DNA of 36,764 bases, taken from the NCBI RefSeq assembly GCF_000525915.1, contig NZ_AODH01000031.1:1-36764 (forward strand), read 5' to 3'. The notes below the pieces were generated by a model that was not told the DNA's origin, searched no databases, and worked only from the letters and a program-made list of their open reading frames with translations. Position 1 is the stretch's first letter. Every line of letters begins with the position of its first letter. Positions 7,552 to 17,019 of the stretch are shown piece by piece. This DNA comes from Brochothrix campestris FSL F6-1037 (GTDB lineage Bacteria; Bacillota; Bacilli; Lactobacillales; Listeriaceae). The translations under genes and the position numbers were made by a program.

Positions 7552-9269
7552 TGGCTAAACTAACACTTACCGGTATTGCAGCATCAGACGGTATTGCTGT
7601 TGGTCCAGCTTATCTGTTAGTAGAACCTGATTTATCATTTGAGAAAAAAACAATTACAGATGTTGAAGGCGAAATTAAACGCTTTGAAGCAGCTGTAGCT
7701 GTATCAATCTCAGAATTGGAAGCAATTCGTGATAAAGCTAAAACAGATTTAGGCGAAGACAAAGCTGCCATCTTTGATGCGCATTTACTTGTGGCTCAAG
7801 ATCCAGAAGTAACTGGTCAAATCGCAGAACAAATTAAAAACAACGTCAATGCAGAAGCTGCTTTGCAAGAAGCAACGGATACATTTATTACGATTTTTGA
7901 ATCAATGGACAACGAATACATGCGCGAACGTGCAGCGGATATCCGTGACGTTCGTAAACGTATTATGGCACATTTATTAAACGTTGAATTGCCTTCACCA
8001 ACATTGATTGATACTGAAGTTGTGGTTGTTGCTGAAGATTTAACGCCTTCAGATACAGCCCAATTAAACCGTAACTTTGTGCAAGGTTTTGTAACAGACA
8101 TCGGTGGCCGTACATCACATTCAGCAATCATGGCGCGTTCATTAGAAATTCCTGCGATTGTAGGTAGTGGTTCAATTACTGAATCTGTTTCTAACGGCAC
8201 AATGATTATTGTTGATGGTTTAGAAGGTCATGTCCTTGTTGATCCAACGGCAGAAGAATTAGCTGAGTATCAAGAAAAACAAGCGGCTTTTGAAGCACAA
8301 CAAGCTGAATGGGAAAAACTGAAAAACGAAAAATCTGTCTCTAAAGACGGAAAAGAAGTTCTTTTAGTTGCAAACATCGGCTCTCCTGGCGACATGGAAG
8401 GTGTTACTTCTAACGGCGCAGAAGGTGTTGGTTTATACCGTACTGAATTCTTATTTATGGGTCGCGATAACTTCCCGACTGAAGATGAGCAATTCGAAGC
8501 GTATAAAGCAGTCCTTGAAGGCGTAAAAGAGGGTGGACCTGTTGTTGTTCGTACGTTGGACATCGGTGGCGACAAAAACCTTTCTTACCTTAAACTACCA
8601 GAAGAAATGAACCCATTCTTAGGCGTACGTGCGATTCGTTTATGCTTCCAAGAACAAGATATGTTCCGTACACAATTACGTGCGTTATTGCGCGCAAGTG
8701 TTTATGGTAACTTACACATTATGTTCCCAATGATTGCAACTTTAGGCGAATTCCGTAAAGCTAAAGGGATGTTAGCAGAAGAAAGAGCGAAATTAGTTGC
8801 AGAAGGAATCAAGGTTTCTGACCATATCGAAGTTGGTATTATGATTGAAATTCCGGCCGCTGCTATTATTGCTGATCAATTTGCTAAAGAAGTAGACTTC
8901 ATGAGTATCGGAACAAACGATTTGATTCAATACTCAATGGCTGCTGACCGTATGAACCAAGATATTTCATACCTTTACCAACCATATAACCCAGCTATCC
9001 TCCGTCTTGTGAAAAACGTCATTGACGCAGCTCACAAAGAAGGTAAATGGGCAGGTATGTGTGGCGAGATGGCCGGTGATCAAACAGCAGTACCATTGTT
9101 GTTAGGTTTAGGCTTAGATGAGTTCTCAATGAGTGCCTCATCAGTCTTGAAAACACGTTCATTAATTGCTAAATTATCATCAACTGAAATGGCAGAGTTA
9201 GCTGAAAAAGCTATTAACTGTGCGACACAAGAAGATGTTATTGCAACAATGGATGAATACCTTAAATAA
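7551..9269 (+). CDS. ptsI: PTS Enzyme I (phosphoenolpyruvate-protein phosphotransferase)
   Basis: This is a 572-residue Enzyme I of normal length. The N-terminal HPr-binding and phosphohistidine domains contain [19 protein letters not shown] with active-site H190. The C-terminal PEP-binding barrel carries [33 protein letters not shown] and GMCGEMAGD, the last with the conserved cysteine. It transfers phosphate from PEP to HPr in the cytoplasm and is translated in overlap with ptsH. A strong terminator follows 10 bp after the stop. Confidence 0.98.
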   Translation: MAKLTLTGIAASDGIAVGPAYLLVEPDLSFEKKTITDVEGEIKRFEAAVAVSISELEAIRDKAKTDLGEDKAAIFDAHLLVAQDPEVTGQIAEQIKNNVNAEAALQEATDTFITIFESMDNEYMRERAADIRDVRKRIMAHLLNVELPSPTLIDTEVVVVAEDLTPSDTAQLNRNFVQGFVTDIGGRTSHSAIMARSLEIPAIVGSGSITESVSNGTMIIVDGLEGHVLVDPTAEELAEYQEKQAAFEAQQAEWEKLKNEKSVSKDGKEVLLVANIGSPGDMEGVTSNGAEGVGLYRTEFLFMGRDNFPTEDEQFEAYKAVLEGVKEGGPVVVRTLDIGGDKNLSYLKLPEEMNPFLGVRAIRLCFQEQDMFRTQLRALLRASVYGNLHIMFPMIATLGEFRKAKGMLAEERAKLVAEGIKVSDHIEVGIMIEIPAAAIIADQFAKEVDFMSIGTNDLIQYSMAADRMNQDISYLYQPYNPAILRLVKNVIDAAHKEGKWAGMCGEMAGDQTAVPLLLGLGLDEFSMSASSVLKTRSLIAKLSSTEMAELAEKAINCATQEDVIATMDEYLK

Positions 9270-9279
9270 GTAAGATACA

Positions 9280-9313
9280 AACGACCTAGCAGTTATGCTA
9301 GGTCGTTTTTTTT
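9280..9313 (+). terminator. terminator after ptsHI
   Basis: AACGACCTAGC and GCTAGGTCGTT form a perfect 11-bp stem with a 6-nt loop, followed by a run of T. Confidence 0.92.
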
Positions 9314-9355
9314 GAGTTATGTTAGAATGAAGAAAAGTTCTTAGGAGGCGTCATG

Positions 9356-10220
9356 ATGAAAACAATTGGGTTTATTGGTACAGGTGTAATGGGCACTGGC
9401 ATGATTAAACAACTGCTCGCGAAGGGAAATAACGTTAAGGTTTATACACGTACGCCGAGTCGTGCAGCCGCAGTCATTGCGGCAGGTGCTATTTATGTTG
9501 AAACAGCACAACAGTTAGCGCAACAAGTAGATGTTGTTTTTACGATGGTGGGGTATCCAACAGATGTCGAACAACTCTACTTAGGACGCGAAGGTATTTT
9601 AACAGCAGCAAAAACAGGAACGATTTTTGTGGATATGACGACCTCATCACCGTCCCTTGCACATGAACTGTATGTGAAGGCTTATCCTTACGTCAACATG
9701 TGTTAGATGCGCCTGTTTCTGGTGGGGATGTCGGTGCTCAAAACGGAACGTTAGCAATTATGGTTGGTGGCGATGAAGCGATTTTTAATGCGATCAACCT
9801 TTGTTCGAACAAATTGGCGCAACAATTGTTTATCAAGGAAGCGCTGGTAACGGACAACATACGAAGATGGTCAATCAAATTGCAGTCGCTGGTACGATGC
9901 TTGGCGTAGTCGAAGCGATTGTCTATGCTGAAAAAATGCAGTTAGATGTGAATAACGTCTTAAAAGCGGTTGCGAGTGGTGCCGCTGGTAGTTGGACAAT
10001 GTCTAACTTAGCGCCGCGAATTGTGGCAGGTGATTTTGAACCCGGTTTCTTTATTAAACACTTCATCAAAGATATGAAAATCGCTCTCGATGAAGCAGAA
10101 AAATGTCACTTTGAATTACCAGGATTAGCTACGGCGGAACGTTTATATGAACAGTTAGCAATCAACGGTTTAAGCGAAAAAGGGACACAGGCACTTTATC
10201 ACTACTATTTTGCAAATTAA
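9356..10220 (+). pseudogene. 3-hydroxyisobutyrate-dehydrogenase-like NAD(P) oxidoreductase, two frameshifts
   Basis: Three consecutive frames together make one member of the beta-hydroxyacid dehydrogenase family. The first frame has the Rossmann start TIGFIGTGVMGTGM, the second the substrate motif LDAPVSGGD, and the third the catalytic-lysine region [15 protein letters not shown] and the C-terminal helical domain. Frame is lost at about 9683 and again at about 9796. Each is explained by one missing base, and neither site is a long homopolymer. Joined, the product would be about 288 residues, the normal size. GGAGG at 9344-9348 favours the ATG at 9356 over 9353. The position after ptsI and before patA matches the Listeria order I remember. 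As read it cannot make a full enzyme. Confidence 0.8.
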
Positions 10221-10296
10221 GGTTGTTTATTTAATAAACTGTCTGTTATCATTAAGGCAATAGTCTTTCGATGGGAGTCGGAAAGGAGGAGTTTGA

Positions 10297-11052
10297 TTGA
10301 GCATTAAAGCAGGACGTGTCATTGATATTTGTGTGCTAACAGGTAAAATCATGCTTGAAAATGGCGCTGAAAATTACCGGGTTGAGGACACGATGAAACG
10401 AATTGCCAATGCCTGTTATGACGGGGCTGAAGTTGGTAATAGTTTTGCGACACCAACCGGTATCTTTATGACAATTGAAGATGAGGGTATCAAATTACAA
10501 GAAGTGACAAAACGAACGTTGAATTTGAAAAAAGTCACCGAAGCGAATCAGATTTCACGTGAGTTAGTAAATAAGGAAATTTCATTGGACGAAGCATACA
10601 AGCGCTTGGTGAGATTAGATACAGAAAACAACCTGTATCCTGTCTGGATTCAATTCTTATCAGCCTGTATTGTCAGTGGCGCCTTAATGATGCTATTTGG
10701 TGGTGTTTGGTCAGACTTTATCGTGACTTCTCTCATTGGAGGCATCGGCTATCTCATTTTTTATTACAGCGACGAGTTGTTGAAAATTAAGTTTTTAGCA
10801 GAAATTATTGCCTCGATTGTAATTGCGGCTATAAGTATCTTTGCGGTGCGATTGTCATTTGTGTCGATGTTGAATATTGTCGTGACTGGGGCGGTTATGC
10901 CACTTGTTCCAGGTGTGCCAATTGCGAATGCCGTGCGTGATTTATTAGCAGGTCACCTCATATCGGGTATGGGTCGTGGGGTCGAAGCGATTTTATCAGC
11001 TGCTTCGATTGCGATTGGTATCGCCATTACGTATCGTTTTTTATTAAACTAA
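10297..11052 (+). CDS. ThrE-type exporter, large subunit (YjjP-like)
   Basis: This 251-residue protein has a cytoplasmic N-terminal half with GKIMLENGAENYRVEDTMKRI, the hallmark of the ThrE/YjjP family, and about five TM segments after residue 118. The conserved stretch VTGAVMPLVPGVPIANAVRD is present. With the following gene it forms the split version of the threonine/serine exporter, here probably an amino-acid or small-organic-acid exporter. Translation starts at a TTG codon (10297) behind a strong AAAGGAGGA; no ATG in that place fits. The pair lies 14 bp apart in one operon. The exported substrate is not deducible. Confidence 0.85.
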   Translation: MSIKAGRVIDICVLTGKIMLENGAENYRVEDTMKRIANACYDGAEVGNSFATPTGIFMTIEDEGIKLQEVTKRTLNLKKVTEANQISRELVNKEISLDEAYKRLVRLDTENNLYPVWIQFLSACIVSGALMMLFGGVWSDFIVTSLIGGIGYLIFYYSDELLKIKFLAEIIASIVIAAISIFAVRLSFVSMLNIVVTGAVMPLVPGVPIANAVRDLLAGHLISGMGRGVEAILSAASIAIGIAITYRFLLN

Positions 11053-11065
11053 GGAGGTCATTGTC

Positions 11066-11512
11066 TTGTTAACTTATTTGTTACATATTGCTATTTGTTT
11101 CGTGTCAGTGGCCACCTTTGGTGTGTTACTCAATGTGCCAGCACGGGCCTTTATTGCCTGTGGTGTGATTGGGGCTGTCTGCTGGGCAGTCTTTGAAGCT
11201 TTTACATTTATGGGGATTGGAAAAATTATGGCCACCTTAATTGCATCTTTTGCGGTAGCGATTGCGAGCGATCGGATGGCACGCAAGATGAAAATGCCGA
11301 TGATTATTTTTAATATGCCTGGTATCGTACCACTTGTGCCGGGGTTTATCGCGATGTCAGCCGTGCGTGAATACGTCAACGGCGACTATATTGCAGCGAT
11401 TAGTCATACCGTTCATGTCGGGATGGTAGCCGGTGCAATTGCGATTGGTCTAATGTTATCAGAGGTCTTTAATACGAATATTCGTCGCTTTATTGTGCGA
11501 CGTGAAGGATAA
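11066..11512 (+). CDS. ThrE-type exporter, small subunit (YjjB-like)
   Basis: This 148-residue protein has four to five TM segments and repeats the family signature in MPGIVPLVPGFIAMSAVREY. It matches the second, smaller half of the split ThrE exporter and must work with the preceding gene. The start is TTG at 11066, 8 bp after AAGGAGG; another TTG 5 bp earlier stops at once. A bidirectional terminator separates it from the convergent patA gene. Confidence 0.83.
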   Translation: MLTYLLHIAICFVSVATFGVLLNVPARAFIACGVIGAVCWAVFEAFTFMGIGKIMATLIASFAVAIASDRMARKMKMPMIIFNMPGIVPLVPGFIAMSAVREYVNGDYIAAISHTVHVGMVAGAIAIGLMLSEVFNTNIRRFIVRREG

Positions 11513-11518
11513 TGAACG

Positions 11519-11565
11519 AAAAGCGACTGTCTCACCGATGTTTATCGGAAGGGCAGTCGCTTTTT
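11519..11565. terminator. terminator between the ThrE pair and patA
   Basis: AAAAGCGACTG and CAGTCGCTTTTT form the outer stem, with a small inner hairpin CCGAT/ATCGG. Its A-run on one side and T-run on the other would let it act in both directions between the convergent genes. Confidence 0.85.
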
Positions 11566-11619
11566 GTGTCGTAACGGATTGCTCTGACGGGAAATAGTCG
11601 AGACGTTATTTTTTTCGAA

Positions 11620-12810
11620 TCACTGCAGTTTAAAACGGGCTTTAAAATACTTTCGCTCCTTATAACTTTTCATTTTTTTCGCCAATCGTTCCATCGCAAC
11701 AATGAGGTCAGCCATGCTCGCTGCATATGAAATCCGTAAATAACGGTCGCCTTTTTGTGAGAACGAATCGCCAGGAATTAAGGCGATTTTGTATTCTGTC
11801 GCAAAATCTAACGCGAATTGATAACTGCTTTCAGTCACGTAATCAGGTAATTTCACAAAGAAGTAGAAGGCGCCGTCTGGTGCAATGACATCGAATGCCA
11901 TTTGCTCGAGCAATGGTTGTAGATAATCCCGACGTTCACGGTAGGCGTCACGCATTTCGACAGAGTCATTGAAGCCGTTATTAAAGGCTTCCTCTGCGGC
12001 CATTTGTGAAATACTCGTCGCACAGGTTGCAGTTACTTGGTGGATTTTGAGGACGTGTTCAACAATCGGAGCGCTCGCCATAATCACGCCAATGCGCCAA
12101 CCAGTCATCGCATGTGATTTTGAAAGACCATTCAAGACGATTGTTTGCTCGCGAATCTCATTGGCGAGTGAATAATGAGGCTCGCCGTATGTTAACTCAC
12201 TGTATATTTCATCAGCAATCAAATAGATGCCAAGTTCTTTGATTTTAGCTGCTAAAATAATCGCTTCTTCTTTCGTATAAGTAACACCGGTGGGGTTACA
12301 AGGATAGGCTAAAATCAAAGCCTTTGTGGTTGGTGTCACATAGGCGTCTAATAAGGCGGGTGTCACTTTGAAGGCAGTTGTTGTTGTGTCCATAACGACC
12401 ATGTTAGCCCCTGCAAGGTGAATAGGCGCCTCATAACCCGGATACAAGGGGTCAGGAACTAAAACGTCGTCACCGGGGTTTAAAACTGTTTTTAAAGCAA
12501 GGTCAATTGCTTCCGTCGCTCCGACTGTGATGACAATCTCAGTTTTAGGGTCATAGACTAAATCGTATTTTTTAGCGAAATAACGGGCTGCGGCTTCGCG
12601 TGTTGATAAAAACCCTGCATTGGGTGTGTAGTTTGTAATGTTATTATCGATTGCTTGTTTAGCTGCTTCTTTAATGTGCAAAGGGGTGGGAAAATTCGGT
12701 GCACCGAGAGTCAGTGGGATAATACCAGGAATGACCCCGACTTGATCGCTGAATTGGCGAATGCCAGAAATTTGAATGTCGTATACGCGCGTGTTTAAAG
12801 GAAGAACCAT
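11620..12810 (-). CDS. patA: PLP aminotransferase PatA (N-acetyl-LL-diaminopimelate aminotransferase)
   Basis: This is a class I fold-type I aminotransferase of 396 residues. It has the pyrophosphate-free PLP site motifs GATEAIDLAL, PCNPTG and IADEIYSEL, and the PLP lysine near residue 230 in LNGLSKSHAMTGWRIG, followed by RISYA. In Bacillus PatA makes N-acetyl-LL-diaminopimelate, the step between DapH and DapL. Both of those genes lie 2-4 kb away, which supports the role. The ATG at 12810 is chosen over a TTG at 12819, because the TTG directly touches the GAGGAG ribosome site. It is convergent with the ThrE operon and divergent from the Fur-controlled small gene. A broader aromatic or branched-chain specificity remains possible. 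Confidence 0.83.
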   Translation of the reverse strand: MVLPLNTRVYDIQISGIRQFSDQVGVIPGIIPLTLGAPNFPTPLHIKEAAKQAIDNNITNYTPNAGFLSTREAAARYFAKKYDLVYDPKTEIVITVGATEAIDLALKTVLNPGDDVLVPDPLYPGYEAPIHLAGANMVVMDTTTTAFKVTPALLDAYVTPTTKALILAYPCNPTGVTYTKEEAIILAAKIKELGIYLIADEIYSELTYGEPHYSLANEIREQTIVLNGLSKSHAMTGWRIGVIMASAPIVEHVLKIHQVTATCATSISQMAAEEAFNNGFNDSVEMRDAYRERRDYLQPLLEQMAFDVIAPDGAFYFFVKLPDYVTESSYQFALDFATEYKIALIPGDSFSQKGDRYLRISYAASMADLIVAMERLAKKMKSYKERKYFKARFKLQ

Positions 12811-12898
12811 GTTGTACAACTCCTCATCTATGGATTATGTGTTAGTTGCTATTTTAGCACATTGGAGGAGCGATTAACGAAAAAAAAGTGGGATTACC

Positions 12899-12950
12899 TT
12901 GTAAAAATAGCTGACATTTAGTATGATAATTGATAATGATAATTATTATC
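12899..12950 (+). promoter_or_regulatory. promoter with Fur box
   Basis: TTGTAA (12899-12904), a 17-bp spacer and TATGAT (12922-12927) form a plausible sigma-A promoter. Just downstream, GATAATGATAATTATTATC (12932-12950) matches the 19-bp Fur consensus at 18 positions and would cover the transcription start. Iron-replete Fur should silence the small gene at 12972. Confidence 0.85.
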
Positions 12951-12971
12951 AATTGAAAAAGAGGTGGCACG

Positions 12972-13205
12972 ATGATCACAACGAAAAAAATGGAGTGCGT
13001 TTATACGAAGGTAAACGGTCAGGCATTAGTTTTTCAAATTGTATCGTTTACGCCGCTTAAATCATGGGGTGAAGTCTATGTGAACGTTGCAGGTGAAACC
13101 TATCGTTTTGTTGGCTATCATCGCAATAAAGTCTTAGCCTGTGCTATGTATGAAGTAGCAAGGCTTTTGCAAAGTCAGCAAAAGACAAACAATAATAAAA
13201 TATAA
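12972..13205 (+). CDS. Fur-controlled small protein of unknown function
   Basis: This 77-residue protein has no signal peptide and no membrane segment. It begins MITTKKMECVYTKVNGQALVF and contains alternating strands (VFQIVSFTPL, GEVYVNVAGETYRFVGY) followed by a helix (ACAMYEVARLLQSQQ). The pattern suggests a small alpha/beta domain. I do not recognise the family. The ATG follows AAAGAGGTGG. The strong Fur box over its promoter implies expression under iron limitation. It stands where I recall Listeria carrying a small Fur-regulated gene between patA and ykuJ; that recollection is unverified. Confidence 0.75.
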   Translation: MITTKKMECVYTKVNGQALVFQIVSFTPLKSWGEVYVNVAGETYRFVGYHRNKVLACAMYEVARLLQSQQKTNNNKI

Positions 13206-13322
13206 AAATAAACGTAAAAAAAACCATCTATAATTAGTGAAAAAATGTGTGATATCTGATAAGATAATACATGCGATGATTTTTAAAGCAAATTTTCCAA
13301 TGAGAAGAGAGGGGTTTTTTAC

Positions 13323-13556
13323 TTGTCTCAATTAGCAGGTATTATTCAACGTTTAAACGCAATGAAAGAAGACGAGTCTGTTGAAGTTCAACAACGTCGT
13401 TTCGAAAGAGAAGGCAAAGCAATTTGCGAAGTTAAATATTTCCAAGCAACTGAATCATTTGAAATTATGATTCTTGAAGATGATCAAAAATATCAATTTG
13501 ATAACATTGATTTAGCAGCTATTGATATCTTCGAATTATTACAAGATGCTCAGTAA
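13323..13556 (+). CDS. ykuJ: YkuJ-family protein (DUF1797)
   Basis: At 77 residues it matches YkuJ over its whole length: GIIQRLNAMKEDES, then EVQQRRFEREGKAICEVKYF, and KYQFDNIDLAAIDIFELLQDA at the end. YkuJ is a small cytosolic protein of known fold and unknown function, conserved through the Bacillales. The start is TTG (13323) behind GAGAGGGG; no ATG precedes it in frame at a workable distance. A terminator follows within 20 bp, so it is probably transcribed alone. Confidence 0.88.
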   Translation: MSQLAGIIQRLNAMKEDESVEVQQRRFEREGKAICEVKYFQATESFEIMILEDDQKYQFDNIDLAAIDIFELLQDAQ

Positions 13557-13571
13557 GCAATAGTTACAGCG

Positions 13572-13607
13572 AAACAAAGTAAACGAACTGTTTGCTTTGT
13601 TTTTTTG
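13572..13607 (+). terminator. terminator after ykuJ
   Basis: AAACAAAGTAAAC pairs with GTTTGCTTTGTTT (one mismatch), followed by a T-run. Confidence 0.85.
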
Positions 13608-13711
13608 CGATTAGGGATACAGTTTTTTTTAAGGTGTTTACTTTAGAAGTTGTCGGAAATGTGGTTAAATGGAAGTAGATAGACGAAGTAAACATAAAGG
13701 TGGCGTTAAGA

Positions 13712-14155
13712 ATGAATCATTTACTCAAAGAAGAATTTGAAGTCAATATGTCAGACTATCTTATTCCGGCAAGTAAAGTCGCGCATGTTTTCGAAGAAAA
13801 TAGTTTAGAACATACATTACTCGTATTGACCACAACTGGTTACACACTCATACCTGTGTTGGATTACGATAATAAATATATCGGGATGATTAATAATGCG
13901 AGTATCATTAATCATGTCATGGGGATTGAACGAATTTTATTCGAACAACTCCCCGAAGTGAAAGTAGCAGATGTTGTCATCCGTGACTATCCCGTCTTAC
14001 GTGAAGGGTTTACGTTTGATGTTTTACTTAAACAGTTAATTGACCATTCGTTTTTATGTGTCGTTAACGATCAAAATGAATTTATGGGGATTGTGACACG
14101 TCGTGTTGCCCTCAAACGCTTAGCGAAGGCTATTCATCAGCCTGTTACTCAGTAA
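13712..14155 (+). CDS. cbpB: CBS-domain protein CbpB/DarB (YkuL), c-di-AMP sensor type
   Basis: A 147-residue protein made almost entirely of two CBS domains (about 10-70 and 75-140), with the repeated pattern PVLDYDNKYIGMINNASII and CVVNDQNEFMGIVTRRVAL. This is the architecture of YkuL, named CbpB in Listeria and DarB in Bacillus. That protein binds cyclic di-AMP and, when unliganded, stimulates the (p)ppGpp synthetase Rel. The ATG at 13712 has AAAGGTGG eight bases upstream; a GTG at 13700 would overlap that site and is rejected. It is followed 32 bp later by ccpC, the same neighbour as in Bacillus. The signalling role is inferred from family and position. Confidence 0.88.
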   Translation: MNHLLKEEFEVNMSDYLIPASKVAHVFEENSLEHTLLVLTTTGYTLIPVLDYDNKYIGMINNASIINHVMGIERILFEQLPEVKVADVVIRDYPVLREGFTFDVLLKQLIDHSFLCVVNDQNEFMGIVTRRVALKRLAKAIHQPVTQ

Positions 14156-14187
14156 ATAAAACCAATGATAAACAAAGGATGGTAGAA

Positions 14188-15078
14188 ATGAGTATAACTG
14201 AATTTCGCATTTTAGATATGTTAGCAGAGGAGCTCAATATGCGAAAAACGGCAGAGCGCCTTTATATTTCACAGCCGGCCTTATCCCAACGATTACAGTC
14301 GATTGAAGCACGTTGGGGCAAACAGTTGTTTATTCGAACACGTAAAGGCCTATTATTGACGCCACAAGGTGAATTGATTGTAGAATTTGCACGTTCGGTT
14401 ATTAATCGTGAAGAAAATGTGTTTGATAAATTGTTAGCAATGGAAGGTGTCGTTCAGGGTACTTTAAAAATATACTCGGGAACGATTGTAGCGCAACGCT
14501 GGCTCCCTTTTGTTTTTAAAGAGTTTGTGAAACGTTACCCACACGTTAACATTGAATTGGATTCAGGTGGTAGCCGCCGAGCGCAACAAGCGATTGCAGA
14601 TGGCAAGGTGCATTTAGCAATCACCCGTGGTGAGACGGATTGGCTAGGTGAAAAACGTTATTTATTTGGCGACAATTTGTCGCTTGCCGATAAATATCAT
14701 ACGTCGATTGAAGACATATTAGCGTCAGAACGCCCGTTTATTCGCTTTAAAACCGATTCAGACTATGACCAAAGTATTATGGATTATTGGCAGCAATATT
14801 TTCATCGTTTGCCTGAAAAAACATTGGTGGTCGATCAAATTGAAACGTGTAAGCAAATGGCGATGAGTGGAATGGGCTATACGATTTTACCACTGCTCAC
14901 AATCGACAAGCATACCGATTTGAATTTAATGCCGTTAATTCAAGAAGATGGCACACAGCTGCACCGCGATACATGGTTACTCGGTTATAAGAAAAGTTTC
15001 CAATTGCCACAAGTACAAGCCTTTGTCCAGTTGATCGAAGAACTGGATAAAGAAAAAGGACTATTGCAAATATTCTGA
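14188..15078 (+). CDS. ccpC: LysR-family regulator CcpC
   Basis: This 296-residue LysR-type regulator has an N-terminal helix-turn-helix (MRKTAERLYISQPALSQRL, then GKQLFIRTRKGLLLTPQGE) and a two-lobed effector domain from about residue 90. CcpC represses the citrate-synthase and aconitase genes of the TCA branch and responds to citrate. The order cbpB-ccpC-dapH-dapL is the Bacillales context for it. The ATG at 14188 is preferred to the ATG at 14179, which directly touches the AAAGG ribosome site. None of its TCA targets lies in this window, so its operators cannot be checked here. Confidence 0.85.
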   Translation: MSITEFRILDMLAEELNMRKTAERLYISQPALSQRLQSIEARWGKQLFIRTRKGLLLTPQGELIVEFARSVINREENVFDKLLAMEGVVQGTLKIYSGTIVAQRWLPFVFKEFVKRYPHVNIELDSGGSRRAQQAIADGKVHLAITRGETDWLGEKRYLFGDNLSLADKYHTSIEDILASERPFIRFKTDSDYDQSIMDYWQQYFHRLPEKTLVVDQIETCKQMAMSGMGYTILPLLTIDKHTDLNLMPLIQEDGTQLHRDTWLLGYKKSFQLPQVQAFVQLIEELDKEKGLLQIF

Positions 15079-15122
15079 AATATGGCACACTATAATAAAT
15101 TGACTAAAAAGGAGAATGACAG

Positions 15123-15833
15123 ATGAAACAAATGGATGCACATGAGATTATTAAATTTATTCAAGAGAGTAAAAAATCAACACCGGTTAAAGTATACCTT
15201 AAGGGTGAATTAGCAAAAATAAACTTTCCGGAGACAATTAAAGATTTTGTTTCTGAAACGTCAGGTGTCATCTTTGGTGAATGGGATGTTGTTGAACCTT
15301 TTTTAGCAGAAAATACAGCTTACATTAAAGATTATGTCTTAGAAAATGACCGTCGTAATTCAGCGATTCCAGAAGTCGACTTGAAGAAATTCAACGCCCG
15401 AATTGAACCAGATGTGATGATTCGTGACCAAGTTGAAATTGGTGATAATGCGGTTATTATGATGGGTGCTTTAATTAACATTGGAGCAGTCATCGGCAAA
15501 AATACGATGATTGACATGAATGTAACGCTTGGTGGACGTGCGACCGTTGGTGATAACTGTCACATTGGTGCTGGAACAGTGTTAGCTGGTGTTGTTGAAC
15601 CGCCATCAGCACAACCAGTCATTGTAGAAGATGATGTCTTAATTGGGGCAAACTGTACGGTTTTAGAAGGTGTTCGCATTGGTAAAGGCGCAGTTGTTGC
15701 TGCCGGTGCGGTTGTCATTAAAGATGTCGCTCCTGGTACAGTTGTTGCGGGTGTACCTGCGCGTGAAATTAAAAAAATTGACGACCAAACCCGTTCGAAA
15801 ACTGAAATTATGGCAGCGTTACGTGAACTTTAA
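15123..15833 (+). CDS. dapH: tetrahydrodipicolinate N-acetyltransferase DapH
   Basis: This 236-residue protein has a mixed N-terminal domain (1-85) and a left-handed beta-helix of hexapeptide repeats (about 90-200). Examples are [39 protein letters not shown] and [16 protein letters not shown]. This is the full length and architecture of DapH. It acetylates tetrahydrodipicolinate in the acetylated diaminopimelate route to meso-DAP and lysine. A -10 hexamer TATAAT lies at 15091-15096, without a good -35, so transcription may come from its own weak promoter or from ccpC. dapL follows after 22 bp in the same operon. Confidence 0.95.
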   Translation: MKQMDAHEIIKFIQESKKSTPVKVYLKGELAKINFPETIKDFVSETSGVIFGEWDVVEPFLAENTAYIKDYVLENDRRNSAIPEVDLKKFNARIEPDVMIRDQVEIGDNAVIMMGALINIGAVIGKNTMIDMNVTLGGRATVGDNCHIGAGTVLAGVVEPPSAQPVIVEDDVLIGANCTVLEGVRIGKGAVVAAGAVVIKDVAPGTVVAGVPAREIKKIDDQTRSKTEIMAALREL

Positions 15834-15855
15834 GCAATAGAAAGAAGGGACATCA

Positions 15856-16971
15856 ATGAACTTAGCGGACTTACAAACGATTAGACGTGCGTTACATCAA
15901 ATACCTGAACTCGGGTATGCTGAATTTAAGACACAGGCCTATTTACGGGACTATCTTTCAACGTTACCGCAAGCATTCATGCAAGTGAAAGAATGGCGGA
16001 CCGGCTTACTCGTTCGAGTTGAAGGGAAGGCACCGACGAAAGTTGTTGGCTACCGTGCGGATATTGATGGCTTGCCGATTGTTGAAGACACAGGCTTGGC
16101 CTTTGCTTCGGAACATGAGGGGCGAATGCACGCTTGTGGTCATGATTTTCACATGACGATTGCGTTAGGTGTTCTTACCAATATTGTGACTGACCGGATT
16201 GATGATACAGTTGTGTTTTACTTTCAGCCGGCTGAAGAAAATCCTGGTGGTGCCTTGCCAATGATGCAATCAGCTGAAATGAAAAACTGGTGGCCGGATA
16301 AGATTATGGCATTGCATGTGGCACCGGAGTATCCGGTTGGTAAGATTGCCGTGAAACCAGGGATTTTATTTGCGAACACCTGTGAATTATTTGTTGAATT
16401 CAAGGGTAAGGGTGGTCACGCGGCGTATCCTCATCAAGCGAATGATATGGTTGTTGCCGCTTGTCAATTTGTGACGCAATTGCAATTGATTATTAGCCGT
16501 AACATTGATCCACTCGATAGTGCCGTGATTACTGTCGGTAAGATTGTAGCGGGGAATACGATGAATGTCATTGCTGAAAAGGCCGAAATTGAAGGCACAA
16601 TCCGAACTTTATCGAAAGAAACGATGCTGATTGTCAATAAACGTATTCGTCAATTGATTGATGGTTTCCAAATCGCCTACAACTGTGAAATTACACGAAC
16701 AGAACGACCAGCTTATATGCAGGTGTTTAATGATGAAACCGAAACGGCGCAATTTATTACGTATTTGAATGAACAGTATCCCGAAAGTTATGTTGCTTGT
16801 CCGGCTGCGATGACGGGGGAAGATTTTGGTTACATGCTTGAAAAAATTCCAGGCTTTATGTTTTGGTTAGGAGTCGATTCAGCAGATGGCCTCCATCATG
16901 CCAGAATGTCACCTAATGAGGACGCATTAGCGTTTGCAGTCGACGTCTTAACAAACTATTTAAACGTCTGA
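15856..16971 (+). CDS. dapL: N-acetyldiaminopimelate deacetylase DapL (M20D family)
   Basis: This 371-residue amidohydrolase carries the M20D metal ligands in [18 protein letters not shown] and [11 protein letters not shown], with a dimerisation insert in the middle. In the acetyl route it removes the acetyl group from N-acetyl-LL-diaminopimelate after PatA has aminated it. Linkage to dapH (22 bp) separates it from the many related hippurate- and IAA-amidohydrolases. The ATG follows AGAAGGG. A bidirectional terminator lies immediately behind the stop. Confidence 0.93.
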   Translation: MNLADLQTIRRALHQIPELGYAEFKTQAYLRDYLSTLPQAFMQVKEWRTGLLVRVEGKAPTKVVGYRADIDGLPIVEDTGLAFASEHEGRMHACGHDFHMTIALGVLTNIVTDRIDDTVVFYFQPAEENPGGALPMMQSAEMKNWWPDKIMALHVAPEYPVGKIAVKPGILFANTCELFVEFKGKGGHAAYPHQANDMVVAACQFVTQLQLIISRNIDPLDSAVITVGKIVAGNTMNVIAEKAEIEGTIRTLSKETMLIVNKRIRQLIDGFQIAYNCEITRTERPAYMQVFNDETETAQFITYLNEQYPESYVACPAAMTGEDFGYMLEKIPGFMFWLGVDSADGLHHARMSPNEDALAFAVDVLTNYLNV

Positions 16972-16972
16972 A

Positions 16973-17019
16973 AAAAGCCATCACCTATTAGTGTTTAACT
17001 AATGGGTGATGGCTTTTTT
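16973..17019. terminator. bidirectional terminator between dapL and mscS
   Basis: AAAAAAGCCATCACC and GGTGATGGCTTTTTT frame an inner ATTAGT/ACTAAT stem. The A-run on the left and T-run on the right serve the two convergent genes. Confidence 0.92.

Noticed and set aside
7817-8575. Long open frames on the minus strand inside ptsI
   Set aside because: They are shadows of a highly expressed coding sequence, without ribosome sites or family resemblance.
13700-13711. GTG start for cbpB
   Set aside because: It overlaps the AAAGGTGG ribosome site that correctly serves the ATG at 13712.
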